The notes under the pieces were generated by a model. That model saw only the letters and a list, made by a program, of their open reading frames with translations. It searched no databases and was not told where the DNA came from. This document shows positions 54,662 to 63,528 of a stretch of DNA of 64,000 bases, in pieces. The stretch is from Gemmatimonadota bacterium (GTDB taxonomy: Bacteria; Gemmatimonadota; Gemmatimonadetes; Gemmatimonadales; Gemmatimonadaceae). Numbering within the stretch: position 1 is the first letter of the stretch; the number at the start of each line of letters is the position of its first letter. The position numbers and the translations under genes are program-made. Location of the stretch: assembly GCA_040388625.1 (NCBI GenBank), contig JAZKBK010000001.1, positions 124,001 to 188,000 on the forward strand. Direction: 5' to 3'.

Positions 54662-55621
54662 ATGAATCGGCTACTATCCGCGCGGTCAACAGCCTACCCG
54701 ATCCTCACTGCGGCGGTGGCCGCGCTGATCGGCGCCTGCAGTGGGTCGCCGCGGCCGGATCATCCGCCGCTCGTCGTCTTCAACGCCGGCGCGCTAGCCC
54801 TGCCGTTACGGGCGGCGCTCGATTCGTTCGCGCCGAGTCAGGGGTACGGAGCGAGCCAGGAAAACGCCGGGTCTGTGGAGACGATTCGGAAGATCAGCGA
54901 TCTGGGCCGCGTGCCAGACATCGTCGCAGTCGCCGATACGGCGCTGTTCGCTCGCCTCATACCCGGTCGGCTCACGGGCCCGATCGCGCTGCTCGGCAGC
55001 AGCCGCCTGGTTCTGGCATACACCGACCGTTCCCGCTTCGCTGACGAGGTGACCGCCCGGAACTGGGCCGACGTCACGACCAGACAGGGAGTTCAGGTTG
55101 GGAGGAGCGATCCCACGCTCGATCCTGCGGGTTACCGGGCGCTCATGGCGATGCAGCTGGCCGAACGGTACTACAAGCGGCCCGGACTCGCGGCGAAGCT
55201 CCGGGCGGCGGCATCGACGGCGAATGTGCGTCCAAAATCCGCAGATCTTGTCGCATTGCTCCAGACGGGGAACCTGGACTACGCCTGGGAGTACGAGTCC
55301 GTCGCCCGCAAGTTGGGCCTTCGATTCGTCAACCTCCCGCGTGAGGTCGACCTCGGCGATCCAACGCTCGCCACGACGTATTCCGTGGCGAGCGTCGACA
55401 TTTCATCGCCGAGCTCGGAGAGCAGGTCGGGCGGCGCCTCGCACGTGCCGCTGGTGATGCACGGTGCGCCGATTGTATTCGGCGCGGGTGTCCCGAGGGA
55501 TGCTCCGCACGCTGAGGCGGCACACCGATTTATCACATTTCTGATGTCACCTGAAGGCCGTTCGATCCTTGTCGCATCTGGGCTGCAACCTGTTGGCGCT
55601 GCCGCAGCCGATACCAGATAG
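54662..55621 (+). CDS. Tungstate/molybdate-type substrate-binding lipoprotein (WtpA-like)
   Basis: A 319-residue periplasmic binding protein with lipobox IGAC. The fold marks VVFNAGALALPL, GSVETIRKISDLGRVPDIVA, GRSDPTLDPAGYRALM and DYAWEYESVA are those of the WtpA/ModA-like oxyanion group. The ATG at 54662 begins the signal peptide. It is divergent from phhA. No permease or ATPase is found beside it, so the importer is incomplete in this window. Tungstate, molybdate or another oxyanion is possible. Confidence 0.82.
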   Translation: MNRLLSARSTAYPILTAAVAALIGACSGSPRPDHPPLVVFNAGALALPLRAALDSFAPSQGYGASQENAGSVETIRKISDLGRVPDIVAVADTALFARLIPGRLTGPIALLGSSRLVLAYTDRSRFADEVTARNWADVTTRQGVQVGRSDPTLDPAGYRALMAMQLAERYYKRPGLAAKLRAAASTANVRPKSADLVALLQTGNLDYAWEYESVARKLGLRFVNLPREVDLGDPTLATTYSVASVDISSPSSESRSGGASHVPLVMHGAPIVFGAGVPRDAPHAEAAHRFITFLMSPEGRSILVASGLQPVGAAAADTR

Positions 55622-55716
55622 TGCGGGAACACGCTTCGGCGAAAATCGTTTGTTTCGCTGAGCATTCTGACGCGTCATATGGTTTTTCTCCTCAACGCCC
55701 GTTTGGACCGCACAAA

Positions 55717-55830
55717 ATGGATGAGATAGTTCAATTTTTTACGCGCCGACCCCTCGCGCAGCGCGCATTTCTTGCCTTCACGGTGGCTATGTTTCTTGCC
55801 TGCGCAGCGCAGGTCGCCGCGCATTCGTAG
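55717..55830 (+). CDS. Possible 37-residue membrane or exported peptide
   Basis: An ATG at 55717 opens MDEIVQFFTRRPLAQRAFLA, followed by a hydrophobic segment FTVAMFLACAAQVAAHS and TAG. It has signal-peptide-like features but no ribosome-binding site. Could be a small secreted peptide or chance. The rest of the 55622-55935 stretch has no supported gene. Confidence 0.3.
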   Translation: MDEIVQFFTRRPLAQRAFLAFTVAMFLACAAQVAAHS

Positions 55831-55935
55831 CAGCCTGGTGTGACTCTCAGGCCCGTAACGGCCTGCGATTCGCACCGTCCAACACCTCGATGATGCCGCC
55901 CCGTGCGGCGAGCTGCACCTAACCTGGAATCGCGT

Positions 55936-57699
55936 GTGAAATCACTGTACGGTGTCTTTGGCGCTGCTCTTCTGGTTATCGGATGTAGTGACTCTGCGGT
56001 CGCGCCGATTCCTGGAGTCCCCGATCCGACGCTTTCGGATCTCGGGACGATGAATGTCGGCGACGTTCGAGCGATGACTTTCTCCGCCGCATCCGGCGGG
56101 CTGTCCATTCCGGCATCGTCTGGCTCGGCGCAGTTCGCTGTGGTTCTGGGAAATTCGAACGTGAATGCCGGCACGGTCGGCAGCTACGGCGTTCGCGGCG
56201 ACTGGCTGACGCCGTCGGTCCAGATTCCGGTGGCGGATGTATTCCCGCCGGCTCAGCGTCCGCTGGAGGTGCCGGGGACGATATCGCGCGGCGAGCAGTT
56301 CGAGGCCCAGCTGCGAAACTTCGAGCGCACGGGCCTTCCGCGTCCTGGTGGGCGGCGGAACGCCGCAACGGGCGCCGCTGCGAGCGCCAATGTGCTGACG
56401 CCGTCGCGCGCCGTGAACGCCGCGCCAGCCGTTGGGTCGACGATGTCACTCAAGGTCCTGACGGCCGCCGGATTCGGCGGCGTGTCTGCCAAGGCGTGCG
56501 ACGCGGGCAGTTCGACGACGACGCTTGGCATGGTGCGATACGTATCGACGCATGCGATAGTCGTGAGCGACGTCAACTCGCCTGCTGGCGGCTTCACCGA
56601 CGCCGATTTCAAGTCCATCGGCGACGAGTTCGACCAGATGATCTACCCGACCGATGTCGGATACTTCGGCACGCCGACCGACATCGACAACAACGGTCAC
56701 ATCATCATCTACTACACGCCCGCGGTGAACAAGCTCACGCCCGCGGGTTCGGCGAGCAAATCGGGATACGTTGGCGGATTCTTCTTCGCCGGCGATCTGT
56801 ATCCGCCGACCTCTGCCGGCTGTCTGTCCAGCAATCAGGGCGAGATCTTCTACCTTCTTGCGCCGGATCCGAACGGCGTGAACGGCAATTCGTTCAGTAC
56901 TGCGTTCGTGCGGCAGATAACACGCGGCACGGTCGCGCACGAATTCCAGCACATGATCAACTCCGGCAACAGATACATCTCGCCGTCGGTGGTGAACTTC
57001 GAGGCGACGTGGCTGGACGAGGGGCTCGCGCACTTCGCGGAAGAAGCCGTGGGTCGGGTCGAGGCAGGTTTCGCTGACAACACCACGGTCGGACTGTCCG
57101 ACATCAACAACCTCGACACCACGATAACGCAGGCGTTCTTCCTGCAGAATCTGGCCCGTGCGAAGTATTACGTCGAGCGTCCGGACACGACGGCTGCGAT
57201 CGTGAGCCACCCCAAGGCAGCGGCCAACCTTGCATCACGCGGCGCGGAGTGGGCGCTCGTGAGGTACGTCGCCGACTGGTTCAATACCGGTGGCGATCCG
57301 CGCACGCTCACGCGCAAGCTCGTTGCGGGTCCGGACACCGGTACCGCGAATCTCGTCAAGGCGACAGGCGCGCCGATGGATACGATCCTCGCGCATTTTC
57401 TCGTCACGCTCTACGCGGACCACCGCGCCGCCACGCCGCCAGCGTCGCCGTACAACTTCAAGAGTTACAACTTCAGGCAGCTGGTTTCGGGAGTGCTGAT
57501 CGGTTCCGAGACATCCGCGTCGTATCTGCCGGTAGCGCCGGTCGGCACCGGCGCGTCACTCACCGCGAACGTGCCAGCATCGTCCGCGGCCTATTTCGTT
57601 ACGTCGGGATCGGGCGCGCGAACGATCCGAATCACGAATGCGGGCGGGACGACCTCGTCGGATCCGAACGGGCGCGTGTACGTGATGCGGGTGCAATAG
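55936..57699 (+). CDS. Secreted zinc metalloprotease-like lipoprotein (HEFQH)
   Basis: A protein of about 587 residues with lipobox VIGC at the N-terminus. In the middle is HEFQHM (HExxH zinc motif) followed by EATWLDEGLAHFAEEAVG, the Glu-zincin third-ligand region, so an M30-like peptidase is likely. The flanking parts hold a Ser/Gly-rich linker (about residues 120-180) and a C-terminal beta domain (SYLPVAPVGTGASLTANVPA). The GTG at 55936 is used, as it gives the lipoprotein signal. Target unknown. Confidence 0.72.
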   Translation: MKSLYGVFGAALLVIGCSDSAVAPIPGVPDPTLSDLGTMNVGDVRAMTFSAASGGLSIPASSGSAQFAVVLGNSNVNAGTVGSYGVRGDWLTPSVQIPVADVFPPAQRPLEVPGTISRGEQFEAQLRNFERTGLPRPGGRRNAATGAAASANVLTPSRAVNAAPAVGSTMSLKVLTAAGFGGVSAKACDAGSSTTTLGMVRYVSTHAIVVSDVNSPAGGFTDADFKSIGDEFDQMIYPTDVGYFGTPTDIDNNGHIIIYYTPAVNKLTPAGSASKSGYVGGFFFAGDLYPPTSAGCLSSNQGEIFYLLAPDPNGVNGNSFSTAFVRQITRGTVAHEFQHMINSGNRYISPSVVNFEATWLDEGLAHFAEEAVGRVEAGFADNTTVGLSDINNLDTTITQAFFLQNLARAKYYVERPDTTAAIVSHPKAAANLASRGAEWALVRYVADWFNTGGDPRTLTRKLVAGPDTGTANLVKATGAPMDTILAHFLVTLYADHRAATPPASPYNFKSYNFRQLVSGVLIGSETSASYLPVAPVGTGASLTANVPASSAAYFVTSGSGARTIRITNAGGTTSSDPNGRVYVMRVQ

Positions 57700-58244
57700 G
57701 GCGACGACGCCGCTAGGCCGCTGAACTGGCACAGACTCGCGATCGCCACGCGTCAAATTAGTAATCGTGCGTATGGCGCCCACATATTGTGGGTTCGTGT
57801 AGGCGTCGCCGAAGTCAGCGACGCGTATCGTCGATTCCGAATGTCAGGCGTCCCGGCTCATTTTCGCTCCTCACGAGTTCGGTTTGCTCCGATCGACATG
57901 AAGGGGCGTTGCGATGCAATCGTGTCCGGTTCACATAGGATGCCGCGCCTACCTTCCTTGCAAGGATCTTCCCCCTCAAGCTGCACTTACTAGCGAAAGC
58001 AAAAGCACACAAACGTTCTATCGTCTAGCGCCCTGTGGCAGAACATCCAAAAGGCGGCATCGCGCACAAAAACGCAGGCAATTGGCTTGAAGAAGCACTG
58101 GCGCGGATCGAGTAAAGGCCGACTATTCGTACGGTTGCTCGGAGGCGGCTTCATACCGTTCGGGCGCTCTTAGGCCTTTCAGCATGTGTGTCCGGACCCA
58201 TGGCCGTTTTCTGAACAGGAGTCACACTCACAACGCGAGGACGG
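57700..58244. other. 545-base stretch without a supported gene
   Basis: No gene with domain character. A 26-codon frame at 58035-58115 (starting AEHPKGG) and a frame at 57787-57993 are doubtful. AAAACGCAGG and other AT-richer patches make it look less GC-rich than the neighbourhood. Confidence 0.5.
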
Positions 58245-59014
58245 ATGCTCTCACCTAAACGCAGAAGGGCTGGGGGTCACGGTGTGTTGGTGTTGGTACT
58301 CGTATGGATCACGGCGGTAGGGCTGCGCGCGACGCCGAGCGCGGTGGCTGCGGCGAGGGTCGATGATGAAATGGATCCTTGTCCTGCGGCAATGGAGGGT
58401 AACGTTGGATTTAGGGCTGTTGTACCGAATGTTGGCGACCTAAAGTGGGTAGGTACGGCCCGCTCCTGAAGGTCTCGGATTCCACCGGCGGTGTGGCGCG
58501 ATACGCGTTCACATATGCGCAGGCGACTGATCCCAGCGGGAACACCTGGCTAGCCGAGGGAACCGTCGCCCTGAGGTGCATAGGGTTATCGCTGCCGGGT
58601 GTCGAAGTTTGGGCAGCGATGGCGGTGCACTACACGTTTCACGGATCAGTATGGCGCCCAAATCCATACATCGTCTGCAACACTTACCAGTGGGACGATT
58701 CGAGTCCCGGAAAAGATCCCGTAGGGCCAAACGATGACGGCGACAATTGCACTTATACGAACGGCTATCAGGAGGTTGCTGAGACCGGCTACGATCCACT
58801 TCAAGACTGGTCGAATTGGCAGGGATCGGGTGGCACGTTTGGCGAATATATCTCCGGGCAGATTGGGACAGCCATCGGCAATGCAGACCCCACCACGGGC
58901 GAATTCTCATTCTATTGGCCCGATCCGACTGGTGGAGGTGGGGGCGTCGAGTTTGCGTGCAAAATGACAAGCATAGATGACTGGCTGTGTAAGCCGGCGC
59001 AAAACCAATCGTAA
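58245..59014 (+). pseudogene. Secreted protein gene interrupted by a frameshift
   Basis: A reading frame of 74 codons (58245-58469) starts with a signal peptide (VLVLVLVWITAVGL..AVAA) and shows no stop before GDLKWVGTARS. From 58445 a second frame continues (GRYGPLLKVSDSTGGVARYA, then WLAEGTVALRCIGLS, CNTYQWDDS) to a stop at 59014, without a start-like N-terminus of its own. Read together with a shift near 58445-58470 (for example after DLKWV) they give one secreted protein of about 255 residues. So either a frameshift mutation, a sequencing error, or two genes with a GTG start at 58445. The product is not recognised. Confidence 0.5.
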
Positions 59015-59040
59015 TTTCTTAACAATACTACGGAGAAATC

Positions 59041-59847
59041 ATGAGACAGTCCCTCTTGCCACGAACGCTCCGCGTTGATCGTCGCGCTTGGACTCTGCTA
59101 GGAGCGGCGGTCAGCTGCGGTATGTTCGCAGTATTCGGCTGTGATCGCAGCGCTAGTCCGGTAACTTCGCCGTCGAATCAGGCACCTTCGTTGATATCCG
59201 TGGTGGCATCACGCGGAATTGCGACCGGAAACTCGCTCGCGACAATTGAAAGCCAACGCGCCAATGTGCGCGAGCAAATGCTGAACGCTGCCGATTCACC
59301 CGAAGAGCGTGCGCAGGTTCAGCACCTCCTCGATAATGATGCAGCAATTACGGCGACGACCAATCGCCGGCTTGCGCAACTCGCCGGGAATTACGCTGCA
59401 TTGGGGTACGCCGAGGCAGAATTGCAGCGGCGGGCGTTTCACGCTACGGGCCCTACTAGCTATCCGGCGGCTGTCGCGCTCGTTGATTACCTCCCGGCGA
59501 AAAATGCTCGCGCGGTAGTGTTACGGCGCACTACCGTATACCCGCACGATGTAATTTTGCTGTCTAGGACAGACGGCAACGGCATCGACTTGGCTTCTGC
59601 TACATCAGCGTTGCTGGCCGATCGTGCGACCAATGGCACAATTCCAACGCGCGACCATCGACTCGTAGTCGGACGTGCGCTGAACCACCTTGATACACAG
59701 ACTGCGACGCTCGCCGTAAAGGGGGGAAAGTTGATTAATCGGCTGCGGGGCGAAACAGCTCGCCCACTCCCGGGAATAGGAACAGTCGCGTGGCATGGTC
59801 TTCTTGTAGGGACGCTCCGATCCTCGATGCCGACGCTCACCTCATAA
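59041..59847 (+). CDS. Lipoprotein of unknown function
   Basis: A 268-residue protein with lipobox VFGC, unrecognised. Helical parts (SLATIESQRANVREQMLNAA, EERAQVQHLLDND) are followed by a beta-rich C-terminus. GGAGA six bases before the ATG is a good ribosome-binding site. It lies 26 nt after the frameshifted gene, perhaps in one operon. No signal for function. Confidence 0.6.
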   Translation: MRQSLLPRTLRVDRRAWTLLGAAVSCGMFAVFGCDRSASPVTSPSNQAPSLISVVASRGIATGNSLATIESQRANVREQMLNAADSPEERAQVQHLLDNDAAITATTNRRLAQLAGNYAALGYAEAELQRRAFHATGPTSYPAAVALVDYLPAKNARAVVLRRTTVYPHDVILLSRTDGNGIDLASATSALLADRATNGTIPTRDHRLVVGRALNHLDTQTATLAVKGGKLINRLRGETARPLPGIGTVAWHGLLVGTLRSSMPTLTS

Positions 59848-59920
59848 CTAGCGTTCCATGATCTTGGCGCACTTGCGGTTGCAGTGATTGTAGCATACAC
59901 GTGTCACAAATATCTGTCTG

Positions 59921-60172
59921 CTAGAATGTTGGTGTCCGCTCTCCGGCGCGTTTCGGTATGCGCTGGAGAGCGTTCACTCTCGCTGCACATGCAGGCGAGA
60001 GGTTTGCTAACGCCGCGGCGATTACTGGCGACAGCAATACTTCGTCGTGATCGGAAATGGCGTACAGCTCCTCAACGAACCGCTCGGCATCAGCCACAGG
60101 TAACACCGTCGCGACTGCTGCGAGAATTTCGTCGCGGCTGAAGTACATTCGATAGTCATATGATTCCAGCAT
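59921..60172 (-). CDS. Small hypothetical protein
   Basis: An 83-residue soluble protein (FSRDEILAAVATVLPVADAE, then RFVEELYAISDHDEVLLSP) with regular helical composition and a Thr/Pro/Arg tail. The ATG at 60172 is chosen; an in-frame upstream start at 60238 adds 22 residues. Not recognised. Position between an unknown lipoprotein and ybbP gives no hint. Confidence 0.4.
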   Translation of the reverse strand: MLESYDYRMYFSRDEILAAVATVLPVADAERFVEELYAISDHDEVLLSPVIAAALANLSPACAARVNALQRIPKRAGERTPTF

Positions 60173-60274
60173 CACCACACTCCAAGTAAACCTTGTTGGC
60201 AGTCCTCGCATGTCCTTTTTCAGCGGTCGCCGCAGCATACGGAGGACGGTAGTCGCAAAATGGTGGTGTAACCG

Positions 60275-62845
60275 TCATCCCTCCCGCAACGCCGTCATCG
60301 CCGTCTCCTTGAAGACGTCGCGTCCTGCGATCAACCCGATTGAAATCGCGATCACCATCATCACCGCTGTTATTGCGATCGCCGGCCCGAACTGCGGCGT
60401 GTACTTAACATCGAACACGAAGTGCACCAGCGCCCAGCTGCCGGCCAGCGCGAGCACCAGCCCGGTGAGGCTGCCCAGTATCCCGAGAAGTGCATACTCC
60501 GTAAGCAGTATCCGCATGATCTGCGCGCGCGTCGCGCCGAGTGTCTTGAGCAGCACACTCTCTCGAATGCGCTCGCGCCTGGTCGATGATACCGCGCTGA
60601 ACAGTACCGGGATTCCCATGATGACGCTGAAGAGCGCCATGAACCGAACCGCGGTCGACACGCGCGCGACGATCTTCCCGATCGTCTCGGTGATGAGCGA
60701 CAGATCGATGCTGCTGACATTCGGAAACCGGCGCACGAGGTCACGCTGGACCGTCGCCACATCCAGCACGCCGGGCACGTTCGCCAGCACCGTGAACTGA
60801 TGCGGAGCGTCGCGCAGAACACGGCTCGGAAATACGGCGAAGAAATTCGGCTCGAACCGCGTCCACTTCACGTCGCGCAGGCTCGTGACCCTGGTGGGTA
60901 TGTCGATTCCCTGAACGTTCCAGGTGATCTCGTCGCCAAGTTTGACCTTGAGCTCGCCGGCGACCCCTGCGTCGAGCGATACCTCGCCCGTGTCGCCAGG
61001 TGCGAACGGCGCGGCGCCTGCACGCTCTGGCGCGAACCACTTGCCCGCGGTCAGCGTTTCACCGGCGGTGATCGAGTCGCGATAGGTAGAACGATATTCC
61101 CGTCGCACTGCCCAGCCGGCACGCCGGTTCTTCGCCGAATCGCCCACGATCGACTCGGTGCTTCTTCCGTTGATCGATGCGATGCGCATCGGCACTACGG
61201 GTGACTGCTGCGTTACCTTGAATCCGCGCGCGTGGATGATCGAATCGATCGGCGCGGCCTGGTCCTGTTGTACGTCGAACAGCAGCAGGTTGGCGCCGGA
61301 CGACGATGCGTTGAGTGCGAGATCCTGCACTATGCTGTTCTGAACGAGATAGAGCGTTGTTACGAGGAAGGCACCGAAACCGAGCGACAGCATCACCGCG
61401 CGCGTCTGATTCGCCGGCCTGTACACGTTGGCAAGTCCCTGCCGTACGACGTAAGGCCATCCCGCGCGCACGGATCGCCTTGCGCCCCATGCGAGTGCGC
61501 TCGCGACCAGAGCCAGAACGAGAAGAACGCCGCCCGTCGCAGCTGCGATCCAGAGACCCTGTCGTACGGATTGCGCACGCGCAACCGCGACGGCGACGAC
61601 ACTCAGCACCAGCGCCGCATTGACAAGCAGTCGCGGAAGATCGTTCCAGCGCATTCGCAGCACGTCGGAATCGGCATCGCGTCGGAGCGTCTGCAATGGC
61701 GAAACGTTTCGCAATGCGAGCAGCGGGCGTAGAGCAAATACGAGCGCGATCCAGCCGCCGATCAACACTCCTGTGAGTATTGCCACGGGTTCGGCCGTGA
61801 CGTGTACGTCCACGGGAAGCAACCCGACAAAGGCGAGCGGCAGCAGAAATTGAATCGCGACGCCGGCCACTGCACCGAGCAGCGCACCGAGCAGGCCCAT
61901 GGCTGCCGCCTGCACCACGTACATCGCCAGCACCTGATTGCCGGAAGCGCCGAGACAGCGGAAGATCGCGACGGTGTCGATCTTTCGCGCGACAAAGGCC
62001 CGCACCCCGCTCGCGACGCCGATACCGCCCAGCAGCAGCGCGACCATTCCGACGATGCCGATGAAGTTCGCGAGACTCTCGGTCGCCCTTGCGGCCGATT
62101 CCTCCGTCTGCGTGACGGTTCGCACATTGACGTCCTGCTTGGTCAGCGGCGCCCGGAACGGTGCTGCGAATCCCTTGGGATCCTGATCGGAAGGAAGCTT
62201 GAGAAGCGCCGCGTATTCCGCGGTGCTGCCGAACACCAGCAGCCGCGTCTCCGGGAGATATCGCGCAGGAATGTAGATGCGTGGTGCGAATGCGGACGAG
62301 AGACCCGACGTTCCCGGTACGTCCTTGAGAGTACCCGTGATCACGAACTCGCCATAACCAACCTTGAGCGTGTCGCCGATCCGTGCGTCGAGCACGATGA
62401 GCAGCGACGGGTCGACCAGCGCGTTCGGTCCCGATTGCAGCGTCTCGTACCTGCCCGCAGGCTGAGTGGTGATCGCGCCGTACAGCGGGTATCCGGCGCT
62501 CACGCCATGGATCTGCGCAAGTCGCGTGTTGCCGTTGCGCGGAATGACGGCCATCGACGGAAAGGTCGTGGAGCGCACATTCGGAATTCCGGCGCGCGCC
62601 AGAGAGTCGAGCAGCTGCTCCGTTTCCTTTGCGAAGGGACGCCTGCTGGAAAACTGGACATCGCCGCCGAGCAGCGAGCGGGATTGTTCGCGCACCGAAC
62701 GTGTGACGTTGCGCGCGAACGAATCGATCGACACCAGCGCCGCCACGCCCACCGCGATCGTGGACATGTACAGAAACAGCTTTCGTCGCGTGGTGCGGCT
62801 CTCGCGCCACGCAAGCCGCGCCAGTTGCATCGGCGAAGCACTCAA
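60275..62845 (-). CDS. ybbP: ABC transporter permease, FtsX-like (YbbP type)
   Basis: An 856-residue permease. It has an N-terminal membrane segment, two large periplasmic MacB-type domains and FtsX-core segments in the middle and at the end (for example MRILLTEYALLGILGSLTGL). This is the LolE/MacB-like class that moves lipoproteins or other lipophilic substrates. Coupled to the ATPase by ATGA (62842-62845). The arrangement with a divergent tesA is the conserved ybbP-ybbA-tesA group, whose function in Proteobacteria is still poorly known. Confidence 0.86.
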   Translation of the reverse strand: MSASPMQLARLAWRESRTTRRKLFLYMSTIAVGVAALVSIDSFARNVTRSVREQSRSLLGGDVQFSSRRPFAKETEQLLDSLARAGIPNVRSTTFPSMAVIPRNGNTRLAQIHGVSAGYPLYGAITTQPAGRYETLQSGPNALVDPSLLIVLDARIGDTLKVGYGEFVITGTLKDVPGTSGLSSAFAPRIYIPARYLPETRLLVFGSTAEYAALLKLPSDQDPKGFAAPFRAPLTKQDVNVRTVTQTEESAARATESLANFIGIVGMVALLLGGIGVASGVRAFVARKIDTVAIFRCLGASGNQVLAMYVVQAAAMGLLGALLGAVAGVAIQFLLPLAFVGLLPVDVHVTAEPVAILTGVLIGGWIALVFALRPLLALRNVSPLQTLRRDADSDVLRMRWNDLPRLLVNAALVLSVVAVAVARAQSVRQGLWIAAATGGVLLVLALVASALAWGARRSVRAGWPYVVRQGLANVYRPANQTRAVMLSLGFGAFLVTTLYLVQNSIVQDLALNASSSGANLLLFDVQQDQAAPIDSIIHARGFKVTQQSPVVPMRIASINGRSTESIVGDSAKNRRAGWAVRREYRSTYRDSITAGETLTAGKWFAPERAGAAPFAPGDTGEVSLDAGVAGELKVKLGDEITWNVQGIDIPTRVTSLRDVKWTRFEPNFFAVFPSRVLRDAPHQFTVLANVPGVLDVATVQRDLVRRFPNVSSIDLSLITETIGKIVARVSTAVRFMALFSVIMGIPVLFSAVSSTRRERIRESVLLKTLGATRAQIMRILLTEYALLGILGSLTGLVLALAGSWALVHFVFDVKYTPQFGPAIAITAVMMVIAISIGLIAGRDVFKETAMTALREG

Positions 62846-63528
62846 TCTACGCGCTCCGTCGATCCGGTATCCTCGATCACTGCTCCATCTGCCAGTCTGA
62901 TCTGTCGCCGCGCACGTGCCGCCAGCGTGGCGTCATGTGTGACTATCACGACGGTCGAACCCGACTCGTGGTTCAGCTCTTCGAGCAATGCAACGACCCG
63001 CTCGCCGCTCGCCGCGTCGAGATTTCCAGTTGGCTCGTCCGCAAACAGAATCGATGGCCGATTGGAAAATGCGCGCGCGATCGCCACGCGCTGCTGCTCG
63101 CCGCCGGACAGCTGGGTAGGGAAGTGCGTCGCTCGCTCGGCGAGTCCAACACGCTCTAGCAGGTCCGACGCGCGTCGCTCTGCACCGCTCTCACCACGCA
63201 GCTCGAGCGGAACCTGCACATTTTCCGCGGCGGTAAGCGTCGAGATCAGCTGAAAGCTCTGAAAGACAAATCCGACCTTCGCCGATCGTATTCGCGCCCG
63301 ATCGTCCTCGCTCATGCTCGACATCTCGGCGCCGTCCAGGATCACACGGCCTCCGCTCGGTGTATCGAGACCCGCGAGCAGGCCGAGAAGCGTAGTTTTG
63401 CCGCTTCCGGACGGCCCGGTAATGGCGACGAACTCGCCCGGCTGCACGGAGAACGATACGTTCCGGAGCACCGCGAGCGTGCGCTCGCCACTCCGGTATT
63501 CCTTGGTCAACGATTCAGCGATGAGCAT
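62842..63528 (-). CDS. ybbA: ABC transporter ATP-binding protein (YbbA type)
   Basis: A 228-residue ATPase of the LolD/MacB group. Walker A GPSGSGKTT, signature LSGGEQQR, Walker B ILFADEPTGNLDA and the ATHDATLAA equivalent (VTHDATLAA) are intact. Its ATG is the CATG at 63526-63529, shared on the other strand with the tesA start. It forms the transporter with the following ybbP-like permease. Confidence 0.92.
   Translation of the reverse strand: MLIAESLTKEYRSGERTLAVLRNVSFSVQPGEFVAITGPSGSGKTTLLGLLAGLDTPSGGRVILDGAEMSSMSEDDRARIRSAKVGFVFQSFQLISTLTAAENVQVPLELRGESGAERRASDLLERVGLAERATHFPTQLSGGEQQRVAIARAFSNRPSILFADEPTGNLDAASGERVVALLEELNHESGSTVVIVTHDATLAARARRQIRLADGAVIEDTGSTERVD

Noticed and set aside
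53836-55044. Plus-strand frame of 402 codons over phhA and the WtpA-like gene
   Set aside because: It crosses two real genes and has no domain character.
57787-57993. Plus-strand frame of 68 codons
   Set aside because: Ser/Arg-rich, no start signal, not similar to anything I know.
58035-58115. 26-codon frame (product begins AEHPKGG)
   Set aside because: Coherent composition but no ribosome-binding site and no homologue known; could be chance in an empty stretch.
61059-62810. Second minus-strand frame of 583 codons inside the ybbP-like gene
   Set aside because: Same strand but wrong frame; Arg/Ala/Gly-rich with no membrane segments, while the chosen frame has the permease fold and couples with the ATPase.
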